The position numbers were made by a program, and so were the translations under genes. Source: JAWCLZ01 sp038850275 (lineage in GTDB: Archaea; Halobacteriota; JAWCLZ01). Taken from it: 64,000 nucleotides of DNA. Location: positions 113,865 through 177,864 of the forward strand of contig JAWCLZ010000001.1 of the NCBI GenBank assembly GCA_038850275.1, written 5' to 3'. The notes under the pieces were generated by a model. The model searched no databases. It was not told the origin of the DNA and saw only the letters and a list, made by a program, of their open reading frames with translations. Shown here piece after piece: positions 17,209 through 25,317 of this stretch. How positions within the stretch are numbered: position 1 is the stretch's first letter; the number at the start of each line of letters is the position of its first letter.

Positions 17209-17249
17209 GCTTATGGTTGTGCAGGATAAGCTTATGGTTGTGCAGATAA
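17209..17249. repeat. Tandem duplication of about 20 bp
   Basis: GCTTATGGTTGTGCAGGATAA (17209-17229, here minus its last base equals the unit) is followed directly by a copy lacking one G at 17230-17249. It lies inside decayed intergenic DNA and a 28-codon chance ORF. Confidence 0.85.
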
Positions 17250-17294
17250 GTTGAAACTCTCCAATGTTTTGCCTAAGACAGAAAATCTTTCACT

Positions 17295-17762
17295 ATGGAA
17301 ATTGTAGGACTTGCGAAAAGAATACCTTCTGAGCTTCTTCATCTGCGAATATTTTGGTGTCCCAAAATTAGAGGGATTAGGGGTAGAAATAGATCTGCTT
17401 TGAAAGGTTCTTTGGAAGAATGGAAATGGAAACTTCTTATTCGTATGCCAGATTTTGTTAATTTAGAAATAGTAGAAAAGGCAAAGGAAGAAGTTTTGAA
17501 GAAACGAATTTGAGTTGGTTAAGGAAATCAAGTTAAAAATCAAGGAAGCAAATGCGTCAAGTGTTACATATGGAACATATTCGATAGAGCCAGAGTCGTT
17601 AATAAAAATAAGGAAACTGACGGGGCAGAAAAATCTCGTTGAAATGGTCTTCACCATGAAATCTATCTTTCTGATTCGAAAGGTTGCTCCAGCAAAGATG
17701 AAAACTATTTTAACGTGACCAGTGAAAGAGAGAAGTTAATATTAAAAAATGTAAAATAATAC
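17295..17762 (+). pseudogene. GyrI-like (COG4832-type) small-molecule-binding protein, decayed
   Basis: The conserved C-terminal half of a GyrI-like protein can be read across three frames. EEWKWKLLIRMPDFVNLEIVEKAKEEVLKK ends at a stop at about 17513. In the next frame comes IKLKIKEANASSVTYGTYSIEPESLIKI (from about 17524). HHEIYLSDSK is read in a third frame from 17654, while RKVAPAKMKTIL continues the family pattern in the second frame. In intact relatives these blocks are contiguous in the order PDFV, VRLESF...GPYSEEP, HHEIYLSDPRKTAPEKLKTIL. There are at least two frameshifts and some internal loss. The N-terminal half is not recognisable. Confidence 0.75.
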
Positions 17763-18390
17763 ATCATAAGGAAATTGAAATCTTGTTCAATCCCAGTGCT
17801 GTGGCTAAATATAGGATTACTTCAATTATGGTGTATCAATTCCGAATTTAAGGAAAATTCACTAGAGAAACAGGGAAAGACCATAAACTTGCTCAACAAA
17901 CAAATGGAAAAATGGGCTAAAGGAATTTGATTACTGGGAAATCTGTGAAGTTATCAAAATCTTTTTATTCATAGCTGCATTAAACACGAAGGCAATTGAA
18001 ACTGCAAAAGAAATTCAAAAGATACAATCCAAAACTGCCAAATGGATCGCTTAAGATGCAATCAAGGAATTAACGAGCAATACAATCCAAGAAAGATTGA
18101 GAAAGAGAGAAGTAAATAACAGGGCAGCTTGAGCACTTTCGGCATTCGATTGCCCTGTTTCAACTTCTCTGTCAACTTCGCTTAGTCACAAGGACTTTTT
18201 GTAAGAAAAGTGCAGAGAAAATAGCAAAACCCAAAAGCCTCAAATACTCCAGCTAAAATCTCTAGAAGTAAACGTTAAAGTTGAAAATTGATAATTTATG
18301 ATACAAAGTGACTAATTCAAGTTGTTAATACTGCGTGAATGAAAGAACCATTTTTGCCAAGTTTTATATTCTATGTAGAGATATATTCCA
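17763..18390 (+). other. Gene-poor, decayed stretch
   Basis: No intact gene seen on either strand. A broken plus-strand frame from about 17960 to 18170 reads as a helical, Lys/Glu-rich protein (ALNTKAIETAKEIQKIQSKT) interrupted by stops. I do not recognise it. The whole 17100-18390 interval looks like relic DNA. It also holds the 9-bp inverted repeat listed separately. Confidence 0.6.
18118..18159. repeat. Inverted repeat, 9-bp arms
   Basis: AACAGGGCA at 18118-18126 pairs perfectly with TGCCCTGTT at 18151-18159 around a 24-base loop. It could be a hairpin in RNA, a transposon-end relic or an operator. There is no poly-T tail directly after it and no repeat copies nearby. Confidence 0.6.
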
Positions 18391-18393
18391 TGC

Positions 18394-18588
18394 GTGACCA
18401 GCGATTTAGAACTTTTGAGAAGATGGAAATCTAGATTAGGAAGTCAGCTTGTACCTCCTAAGGTAACCTTCTGCCCTATAGAAAAGAAAATGGTTGAAGT
18501 AGCCAAGAACTGCTCCACCTGCATATTTGCAAAAGTGGGAACCGATGACTTTCCCTACTGCGAATATGAATATATGGAGAGAATATAA
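18394..18588 (+). CDS. Small cysteine-rich protein
   Basis: 64 residues, GTG start. It has a basic N-terminal helix (DLELLRRWKSRLG) and then four cysteines (FCPIEKK, NCSTCIF, PYCEY) in the pattern C-x12-C-x2-C-x11-C, suggesting a zinc or Fe-S site. A TATA-like TTTTATATTC lies about 30 bases upstream, fitting a leaderless mRNA. It is followed after 30 bp by the HELAH protein, in which the Cys pattern theme recurs. Confidence 0.6.
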   Translation: MTSDLELLRRWKSRLGSQLVPPKVTFCPIEKKMVEVAKNCSTCIFAKVGTDDFPYCEYEYMERI

Positions 18589-18618
18589 GATATAGAGATA
18601 TAAATTTGGAGAATATAA

Positions 18619-19059
18619 ATGCCTTGCTTGGAAAGCAATGAGGGGCTTTTTTTAATTAAAACTTGCCCTCAGTGTCAATGGAGTGTGATTGAAAGTCTCG
18701 ATGTTTTCGAGCTTCCTTTTTCCATATGTGAGAAATGCGGTGGAGAACTTGAGGTGGAAAGAGGCAAAGTGGAGATCAAAATTGAGTTCAAGTTATTCAA
18801 TGAAGCTGATGAAATAGTGAAAGGTAAAATGCAGCCTCAGCATTGGAAGTGCGTGCTGGGAACTGTTGTTGATCAAAGGATAGAGATTTACCTAGATAAC
18901 TTGTTGGCTTTAACTAAGGAGGACACTAATGCTTTGATTTTTATGTTGGAGCGCATAACTCTTCATGAACTTGCACACGCTCTCTCCCCAAAAATAGGGG
19001 AGGATGAGATCCATAGATTCGTCGATAAAGCAATGGTAATGAGGCTAGCGAGGAAATGA
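18619..19059 (+). CDS. Zinc-ribbon protein with HExxH zincin motif
   Basis: 146 residues. The N-terminal zinc ribbon is CPQCQWS...CEKCGGE (about 16-42). A beta-rich middle (VVDQRIEIYLDNLLAL) follows, then TLHELAHAL at about 116, a classical HExxH metalloprotease helix, with a possible third ligand in the following GEDEIH. It resembles small SprT- or minigluzincin-like peptidases. It is convergent with the VWA-MoxR operon, whose VWA protein also carries HELAHH. Confidence 0.65.
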   Translation: MPCLESNEGLFLIKTCPQCQWSVIESLDVFELPFSICEKCGGELEVERGKVEIKIEFKLFNEADEIVKGKMQPQHWKCVLGTVVDQRIEIYLDNLLALTKEDTNALIFMLERITLHELAHALSPKIGEDEIHRFVDKAMVMRLARK

Positions 19060-19110
19060 AATTAGAATAAAGATAGAATGAAGAAAAATAGAATTAAAGA
19101 AAAAATTAAC

Positions 19111-19743
19111 TTATCCCATTTGTGGCTTGGGAGCTATCTTATCATTATATCGCTCCAGAAATTCTCTAGCGGTTTGCTCATCGAAATAGAACTTCCAGAA
19201 GTGAATGTTTTCCTCTAGGCAGTGGATATCTCCTTCTTCTTTAAGCATGCCAATTTTGGAAAAGAATTTCTCAGGAGCTCTAGCTTCATCTTTATCCCAT
19301 CTAGAGGTAAGCTTGACGCGTCCCTCGAAACCATGAAGTATTGACTGCTCCACAGCGTCCTTCATAAGCGTTGTACCCACTAATCGAATCTCTTTGTTAG
19401 CTATGGATTCAATGCAGTCTATGTAGAGATGTCTTTGTTCTTTATCGAGGGAAAATGCATATACACCTAGTACTTCGCCAGTTTTCTTATCTTTTAACAC
19501 GCGGAGCATGCATCCATCGTTAGCTCTCTCGCGCCATCCAAAAATTGAGTTCTTCCATCTCTCACTATTGCATAGATATTTTCGATCTTCCCACTTTGCC
19601 CAGTCCACCACCACTGGTATGAGTTTATTGGTTTTTTTATGAATCACATAGTACTCAGCACACAAACTCTCCCACTCCACTGTGAGGAAAATATAATGAA
19701 TGTTCATATTAATAAATTTTTTGCCTATTATGAGGTAATTCAA
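19111..19743 (-). CDS. GNAT-like acetyltransferase, last gene of the MoxR-VWA operon
   Basis: 210 residues. The central region KTGEVLGVYAFSLDKEQRHLYIDCIES followed by IRLVGTTLMKDAVEQSILHGFEGRVKLTS has the strand-strand-loop-helix order of the GNAT fold, with VGTTLMKDA at the acetyl-CoA loop position. The start is TTG 19743 or ATG 19707; neither has a clear Shine-Dalgarno sequence. It lies six bases after the VWA gene. The substrate is unknown, and the match to GNAT rests on pattern only. Confidence 0.6.
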   Translation of the reverse strand: MNYLIIGKKFINMNIHYIFLTVEWESLCAEYYVIHKKTNKLIPVVVDWAKWEDRKYLCNSERWKNSIFGWRERANDGCMLRVLKDKKTGEVLGVYAFSLDKEQRHLYIDCIESIANKEIRLVGTTLMKDAVEQSILHGFEGRVKLTSRWDKDEARAPEKFFSKIGMLKEEGDIHCLEENIHFWKFYFDEQTAREFLERYNDKIAPKPQMG

Positions 19744-19749
19744 TCGCTT

Positions 19750-21438
19750 TTAAGTCTTCCAAGCGTCGGTGATTTCTCTATCAAGTTGCTCATAGAAGTC
19801 CTTCTTAGTTATCTCTGGAAGTTTAGCCATCTTAGTTATATAGCTCTCTACTTTGCCCAGCACGATCTTGGGTATATCCTCGCTTCTCTCAACATTGAAT
19901 AAAGTGATATTTTCTTTCAAGCCAATTTTATCAATTAACTCCTCCACATATATATTTAAGCCTAAATAGACAAGAGTGGTTCTATTTTCAATTCCTGAGA
20001 AATACTCTATCACGCTAGGTAAATTAGTAATTGCAATGTCGCTAATCATGAAGATATCAGGTTTATTTGCCTTATTCCTAAGTGATTCAATTTTATTCAA
20101 ATTAATAGCAGTGCCCCCCCCGAAGTACTTACAAAGGGTTTCATAGATCTGTTTTCTATCTCTAGTGTAATCCAAGACTATATCATTTCCACCGAAAGCA
20201 TCACTATAGTTATAAACTGCTACTCTAGCCCTATTCTCTAAATATGCATTTGCCGCGCAAAAGCTACCTAATACTGCATGGGAGAGAGTCTCCCTTGGGT
20301 TTGCCATGCTACCTGAGGAATCAATTATTATCAAACAATCAGGTATACGCCCAAGGGCACCGTGAGTCTCGCCCTCTGCTTTTCTCCATAGCTTAGTTAC
20401 CCCAGGCAATAGCTTGCCAAAGGATCCCCAGTAGTTTATATCTTGAATTGGCTTTTCAACCTCCCACTCTGAGAGAGAATATGGATAGAGAGAGCCATCT
20501 CTCTCCAGTGGTAATTTCTGCACTGGAATAGTGTAATTCTCAGCTAGTTTTTGATAGAATAGCACATTTGCATCAATCAAACTTCCTATACCTCGTCCCA
20601 TAAACGTTTTTCTCTCAAAATATCTATGATAAAGAGGTATTTTTGTTCCATCTTCCTTGGCTTGTTTTTCCACTTCAGCATCTATTAAATTCTGTAGATC
20701 TCTAACTATCTCTGCAAATTGCTTAGGATTTTCAATTCGCTTAGCGAAATCGCGAAGGCTTCTTTCAATCTCTGATTTTGAATATCTATCAAAACCATGA
20801 GCTAGCATAGGATTTGCATCAAAATGGAGGAGCTCTCTAATATATCTTGCAAATCGCTTGCTCTCCGCTTCCCACTTTGCTTTATTGGTATAGTTCACTG
20901 AGGCAAGTTTCTTAGTAATGGGATGCTCTTCCACTCCCAAGTCTATCCTCCAGAGCTCTTGATAGAGGGAACAAATCGCTCTCTCAAGCTCTGATTTCTC
21001 CATATTTCTATAGAGCTCAGGTATTGATGTCTCCATTTGCATGACGCAATAGGTATTCGCTGCTATATCCATGAAGCAATCTGCCGCCTTAGCTGCTTTC
21101 TCGCGATCCCTAAGTACTTCCTTTGCTGAGGCATAGATTAATAAATGCGTGGTCAAGTCAAATGGGCAGAAGCAGTGATGTGCTAACTCGTGGTCAAGCA
21201 ATGCTTCTAAAACTTGGGCTAATTCTATCTTCTCAGCTAGTTTAGCGCAGAAATCCTTGCTTATTTTAATCTGCTTGTCCTTCATTTGAAGCACGGAGTG
21301 CTTTGGTAGAAACACAATCCTTGGCTTGGGAATGGCTGGATAGAGGTGTTTTTTCCTGACCTTTGGCCAGAGCTCGTCAATTATTCTTTGATAATATAGC
21401 TGCTCAAATTGTTCTCTAACTATATTTGGGTTATCCAT
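19750..21438 (-). CDS. Metallopeptidase-like plus VWA domain protein
   Basis: 562 residues in two parts. The N-terminal domain (about 1-270) contains LLDHELAHHCFCPFD at about 80, an HExxH helix as in DUF2201/COG3864 predicted metal-dependent peptidases. The C-terminal von Willebrand factor A domain (about 360-530) has the complete MIDAS: DSSGSM, the Thr in FGGGTAIN and Asp in MISDIAI. VWA proteins of this kind work with MoxR AAA+ ATPases to remodel or metallate enzymes, and one is encoded two genes upstream. Overlaps the GXGXG gene by eight bases. Confidence 0.85.
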   Translation of the reverse strand: MDNPNIVREQFEQLYYQRIIDELWPKVRKKHLYPAIPKPRIVFLPKHSVLQMKDKQIKISKDFCAKLAEKIELAQVLEALLDHELAHHCFCPFDLTTHLLIYASAKEVLRDREKAAKAADCFMDIAANTYCVMQMETSIPELYRNMEKSELERAICSLYQELWRIDLGVEEHPITKKLASVNYTNKAKWEAESKRFARYIRELLHFDANPMLAHGFDRYSKSEIERSLRDFAKRIENPKQFAEIVRDLQNLIDAEVEKQAKEDGTKIPLYHRYFERKTFMGRGIGSLIDANVLFYQKLAENYTIPVQKLPLERDGSLYPYSLSEWEVEKPIQDINYWGSFGKLLPGVTKLWRKAEGETHGALGRIPDCLIIIDSSGSMANPRETLSHAVLGSFCAANAYLENRARVAVYNYSDAFGGNDIVLDYTRDRKQIYETLCKYFGGGTAINLNKIESLRNKANKPDIFMISDIAITNLPSVIEYFSGIENRTTLVYLGLNIYVEELIDKIGLKENITLFNVERSEDIPKIVLGKVESYITKMAKLPEITKKDFYEQLDREITDAWKT

Positions 21439-22210
21439 AGATTTTTATCTTCTCCTTTCCCTCGTATATTCTTCCAGCTTTAACTGAACCTAGGCTTTCA
21501 ACTCTGCCTTTCACCCAGACCTCTCCACCGAGCATATTAGTCCCAGCTCCAGCTCCAGCGTTCCCTTCTATGATTATCTCTCCAGCTCTCATTCCATAGC
21601 CTAGGGAATGGGAAACATTTCCTTTTATAACAATCCTCCCCCCAGCCATGTTAAATCCTACGCCTACTCCTGCCTCTCCTTCTACGATTATTTCTCCACT
21701 TTGCATGCTCTCCCCGAGCCAATCACCTGCTCTTCCTTTTATTATAATTCTACCTCCATTCATGCAGCTTCCAGCTCTATCCCCCACACTGCCATATACA
21801 ACTATTTCCCCTCCCTGCATGTAGTAACCTAGGTAGTTGCCTACATCGCCTTTAATCGCGATTTTTTTGCGATTTTCCTTACCAAGGTAATTTATTCTAT
21901 CTTCTAGCTCAAGCTCAATTTCACTGTCCTTTGATTCATTGACTAGTAGTGAGAGAAATATGCCTGAGTGCTTGAATTCTTTATCTTTAACTTCATAGGG
22001 ATACTTGGAAAATCTATAGATATCCCTAGCGCTATGGCTTCGTGGTTTTGGGGTTTTGAGTATATCATATATGTAGCATACTTCAACTTCAGCAAGCCAT
22101 CTTTCATAGTCATCTATGACTTCTTCCAATTTGTCCCCTCGCTTGAATATCTCCCTCCCACTGGGACTAAAGTCTTTGAATTTTTTAAGTATACTTTTAT
22201 TTATACTCAT
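21431..22210 (-). CDS. Stand-alone GXGXG beta-helix protein
   Basis: 259 residues. A unique N-terminal segment (about 1-110) is followed by a right-handed beta-helix of six or seven repeats from about 115 to 240, each of the form IxxxGxxGxxxGxxMxGGxIxxxG (for example VGNYLGYYMQGGEIVVYG, AGDWLGESMQSGEIIVEG). This GXGXG domain is known from the glutamate synthase C-terminus and from FwdC/FmdC of formylmethanofuran dehydrogenase. Here it is a separate protein translated with a MoxR-VWA pair, an unusual partner. Confidence 0.8.
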   Translation of the reverse strand: MSINKSILKKFKDFSPSGREIFKRGDKLEEVIDDYERWLAEVEVCYIYDILKTPKPRSHSARDIYRFSKYPYEVKDKEFKHSGIFLSLLVNESKDSEIELELEDRINYLGKENRKKIAIKGDVGNYLGYYMQGGEIVVYGSVGDRAGSCMNGGRIIIKGRAGDWLGESMQSGEIIVEGEAGVGVGFNMAGGRIVIKGNVSHSLGYGMRAGEIIIEGNAGAGAGTNMLGGEVWVKGRVESLGSVKAGRIYEGKEKIKIYG

Positions 22211-22267
22211 TCTTCACCTTTAGGTATACTCAAGGTATACTCATCCACATATTTTAGGTATACTCAT
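22202..22267. repeat. Four copies of the 9-mer TATACTCA(T) in a 66-bp gene junction
   Basis: Copies start at 22202, 22225, 22236 and 22259 (ATGAGTATA on the minus strand). The first contains the GXGXG start codon, and the last overlaps the final codons of the MoxR gene. TTTAGGTATACTCA occurs twice in full (22219 and 22253). The spacer looks built from duplicated gene-edge sequence. Confidence 0.85.
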
Positions 22268-23588
22268 TCTTTACTACATATTTCTTGATTTCTTTATAAA
22301 TCGGATGATCCCCCTCCACAAGTGCCTCAACCCCTGCTCTTCCCTCTGCGACGTAGTAAGCAGTTTTAAGTGCATTCTTTATATCATTCTTCTGCTCTAC
22401 ATAGCGATTGAAGACCTCTGAAACTGCTTTTTTTGCTAAGAAAATATCAACTGGATCCACTCTCGATTCTTTCTTATATTTAGAGAGGAAAGCATCGCTC
22501 CAGCGAATTCTATGGGCAAGAGCATAGGGTGCGATTTCACGGAGATGCTCAATACTTGCCTCTCTCTCGCCTAGGAGCCAAGCTAGAGCTCGGCAGTATT
22601 CTTTTATTGACCTAGGTATTCTATTGGAAGCGCAGTTCTCAATCGCATGGCATAGATATCCTACGTAGTGGCAGCCCTCTTCGCAGCTTTGTGCAGTTCT
22701 CTTCTGCCCATAAAAATAGCAGAAGCTGAGTTCGGCGATGAGAGTTAAGAGAAAGGCTGTTGCGTCTTCACTTAGCTCTATATTTTTAATATCCCTTCTA
22801 ATGTTTTCTCTATCTTCATAGCTTGGAGTTGTAATCCCAAGTTCTTTCTCCAGTTTCGCAGCATATATCTTAGATAGCTCTCTTACCCTCTTGACTTTCT
22901 CCTCATATTCCACTTTATTCTTGAGTATTTTATTTATTTCCCTTGTGAGATGCAGGTCTCTTAAGATTCTCTCCACTTCTTTCTTCCTACCATTTATTTC
23001 AGAGGAAAAAATTGCACCAGGGTGCTTAGATTCAACTACAACGTCAAAGCGGTCAAGCAGGGGAGGTAAAAGCTCAGTTGTACCTCTATCTGAGTAATTA
23101 GCGGTTGCAAATAAGCAATATTCTTCATTAATCAATAGCTCATCTAGATATCGCCATATTCCTGTATCGCAGCCTTTTAATATAATACTCTGCTTTGAGG
23201 GTGGCAAGCGGTTGATTTCATCAACTATCTTGGGCTGAAGTTGGGTGAAATTAGACCAGATGACTTCTTCCCTGCCTATATTTAACTCACCAAGGTCAGG
23301 TCTGCCTTTTATTTTCTCCTCCGTTTGCTCAGGATGTCCTTCCACTACAGAATCCCAGATAATATCAAGGGGTAGTTGATAGATTAAGCAGGAAACATAT
23401 TCCGCACTTGTGGTCTTGCCCAGCCCTGGTTCACCAACTATTAACTCCTTCCCACCTATGAGGGCTGTGATGAGACTCAAAAGCAATGTGGAGTTATATT
23501 TTTTTTCTTGTACTTGGATATCTGGAATGTTATAATAAAGGTTCTCTCCAATGAAGGAATACAGTTCCTCAATTTGCTTATTTTGCAT
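22254..23588 (-). CDS. MoxR-family AAA+ ATPase
   Basis: 444 residues. Walker A GEPGLGKTT at about 52, Walker B IVDEINRLPP at about 120, sensor-1 region LFATANYSDRGTTELLPPLLDRFD with the arginine finger. The helical lid region includes a Cys-rich insert (SCEEGCHYVGYLCHAIENC, about 305-325) that may hold a metal. MoxR ATPases pair with VWA proteins in metal-insertion or enzyme-activation machines. It sits 43 bp upstream of the GXGXG gene and 35 bp downstream of the TFB-like gene. Confidence 0.88.
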   Translation of the reverse strand: MQNKQIEELYSFIGENLYYNIPDIQVQEKKYNSTLLLSLITALIGGKELIVGEPGLGKTTSAEYVSCLIYQLPLDIIWDSVVEGHPEQTEEKIKGRPDLGELNIGREEVIWSNFTQLQPKIVDEINRLPPSKQSIILKGCDTGIWRYLDELLINEEYCLFATANYSDRGTTELLPPLLDRFDVVVESKHPGAIFSSEINGRKKEVERILRDLHLTREINKILKNKVEYEEKVKRVRELSKIYAAKLEKELGITTPSYEDRENIRRDIKNIELSEDATAFLLTLIAELSFCYFYGQKRTAQSCEEGCHYVGYLCHAIENCASNRIPRSIKEYCRALAWLLGEREASIEHLREIAPYALAHRIRWSDAFLSKYKKESRVDPVDIFLAKKAVSEVFNRYVEQKNDIKNALKTAYYVAEGRAGVEALVEGDHPIYKEIKKYVVKNEYT

Positions 23589-23623
23589 GTGCTTTAGCTT
23601 AAAATATATATCGCATATAGTTT

Positions 23624-24490
23624 TTAAGCTTTATCCACTCCAAGCTCTGCTTTGATTTTTCTACTTATATTTGAAATACTAACTTGAGAGATGTTAAGCG
23701 CTTTCTCAATTTCCCTTTGAGAAAGCAAGCCACTTGAGGAGAGATATATAGCAGCTGCAGATAGCACAGCTGGGTTATGGCCTCTTGACTCTAATTTGCC
23801 CAGAGACTCTAATTTGCTTAGAATTTCTTTAGCTTGAGACTCGATTTTAAGGCTATACACGCTTAATTCTTCATTTCTCCTAGCTAAGATCATCATTTGA
23901 GCTTCTATATATTCAAATGGAGTCATTCGCTGCTTAATACCAATTATTTTCCTAGCTTGAGCTAAATAACTCATTTTAGGTTCAAATGGAGCTATACAGC
24001 CGTTTTCATCGCACGCTAGTTTCAATGAGATTTCAACTAAACTCTCATGCGGCAATCGCTTGAATTTTTTATCTCCTTTTAACTTAGCAAAGACTTGCCT
24101 TGCGTCAAAAATCAATTTTGCCTTTATATCTTCTTCCAAGAACACTTTTTCAAGTTTTTTATAAAATTGACTTTGCTTGCAATTTTCACATACACCTAAA
24201 GCATATATGTATTTAAAATCAGCTATGCTCTCCAAAAAATGCATGGTTGTTTCTCCTCTCAAGATCTCTTTATTGCAAATTGCACAGACCTCTCTATATG
24301 TATAAAATCTCTCATAGTAAACATCCATGACTCTCCCAACGTAATAGCCTAAGTCACAGGCATCACAGTATACGCTGAACCCATTTTTCTCTTTATCTAA
24401 ATTTTTTAGCTCTCGATTGCATTTCCGACATTTATCATATTCCTTTTTCAAAAGCATTTCCCACTGCTGCTGGTCTATTCTACCCATCAT
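23624..24490 (-). CDS. Divergent TFB-like factor with multiple zinc fingers
   Basis: 288 residues. Two CxxC...CxxC zinc modules occupy residues 20-45 (CRKC, CDAC) and about 69-105 (CAIC, CENC). The C-terminal half ends in a cyclin-type repeat: AKEILSKLESLG...HNPAVLSAAAIYLSSSGLLSQREIEKALNISQVSISNISRKI, which aligns by eye with the second TFB repeat (GPTGVAAAAIYI...QREVAEVAGVTEVTIRNRYKEL). It is first in the operon, so it may be a dedicated transcription factor. A canonical TFB is at 12101. Confidence 0.7.
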   Translation of the reverse strand: MMGRIDQQQWEMLLKKEYDKCRKCNRELKNLDKEKNGFSVYCDACDLGYYVGRVMDVYYERFYTYREVCAICNKEILRGETTMHFLESIADFKYIYALGVCENCKQSQFYKKLEKVFLEEDIKAKLIFDARQVFAKLKGDKKFKRLPHESLVEISLKLACDENGCIAPFEPKMSYLAQARKIIGIKQRMTPFEYIEAQMMILARRNEELSVYSLKIESQAKEILSKLESLGKLESRGHNPAVLSAAAIYLSSSGLLSQREIEKALNISQVSISNISRKIKAELGVDKA

Positions 24491-24536
24491 TAAAACTATT
24501 CATTAAAGGAAATTTATATTTTTATCTTTTCAATGG

Positions 24537-24573
24537 ATTTATTTTCAATAGATTTATATTTAAGAATAACATT
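24537..24573 (+). promoter_or_regulatory. Divergent promoter between TFB-like gene and SufR-like regulator
   Basis: The 83-bp gap contains TTTATATTTAAG (about 24546-24557), a TATA box placed about 25 bases before the TTG start at 24574. This suggests a leaderless plus-strand mRNA. The same gap must drive the minus-strand operon. It also holds a near-repeat of GATTTATATTT (24534-24557). Confidence 0.5.
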
Positions 24574-25263
24574 TTGTGTTTAAAGTGGGGGAGTTTCACG
24601 AATACGTTTAAAACCCTAACCAATACCAAGAAAAAAATTCTAGAGCACTTACTCTTCGAAGACTTGAGTACTATCCAGCTTTCAAAAATCGTTGGTGTAA
24701 GAGAATTTGCAATTCGCCGCCATCTTGATTTCATGGAAAAAGAAGGCTTAGTAACCTATACCTTTAAACAAATGGGCATGGGTAGGCCCAAGAAGATATA
24801 TTCACTAACAGATAAAGCTAGGGATTCCTTTGTTAAGCACTACTCCTTAATAGCTTCATTGCTAATGGCAAAGATGATCGAGCGGAGCGGTAGAGAATAT
24901 GCAATAGCTATCTTTGAAGATGTAATTAATGAGATATTAAAACAATGCAAACCTAAAGAAGGTTCGCTGGAGGAAAAAATAAAAGCACTCGTGGATTTTT
25001 TAACGGAATTCGGCTGCTATGCCTCATATTCAAAGGAAGAAGATGGAAGCTTTGCACTCATAAAGCGCAATTGCGTATTTTGGGATCTAGCTAAGCAATA
25101 TGAAGAAATAGTTTGCGAAGTAGATGCAAAAACAATTGTTAAAATAATTGGAAATATAACCCTAATTCGAGATAGGTGCTTAGCAAAGGGCGATAAAATT
25201 TGCAAATATATTTTAATACCAATGAAGCCAGAGGAGAGGAAGCTCCAGCAAATTACTAGCTAG
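24574..25263 (+). CDS. SufR-like Fe-S sensing winged-helix regulator
   Basis: 229 residues of the COG2345 type. The N-terminal winged helix (about 15-75) has VREFAIRRHLDFMEKEGLV and wing GMGRPKKIYSLTDKA. The C-terminal domain has cysteines in NCVFWDLAKQYEEIVCEVD and RDRCLAKGDKICKYIL, the pattern that holds an Fe-S cluster in SufR. It is divergent from the TFB-like/MoxR operon, so it may control that operon in response to iron, sulfur or redox state (inference). Confidence 0.8.
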   Translation: MCLKWGSFTNTFKTLTNTKKKILEHLLFEDLSTIQLSKIVGVREFAIRRHLDFMEKEGLVTYTFKQMGMGRPKKIYSLTDKARDSFVKHYSLIASLLMAKMIERSGREYAIAIFEDVINEILKQCKPKEGSLEEKIKALVDFLTEFGCYASYSKEEDGSFALIKRNCVFWDLAKQYEEIVCEVDAKTIVKIIGNITLIRDRCLAKGDKICKYILIPMKPEERKLQQITS

Positions 25264-25317
25264 CAAAAGATTTTTATCATAAACGCTAATATTTAAAAGA
25301 TTCCGGGGGAATCCAAA

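Noticed and set aside
17168..17254. 28-codon ORF containing the tandem duplication
   Set aside because: Too short, has no conserved pattern, and the repeat makes the peptide itself repetitive. Left inside the relic region.
17100..18390. Insertion sequence in the gene-poor region
   Set aside because: No transposase motif (DDE or HUH) could be read in any frame, and no terminal inverted repeats with target duplications were found. Only a GyrI-like relic is recognisable.
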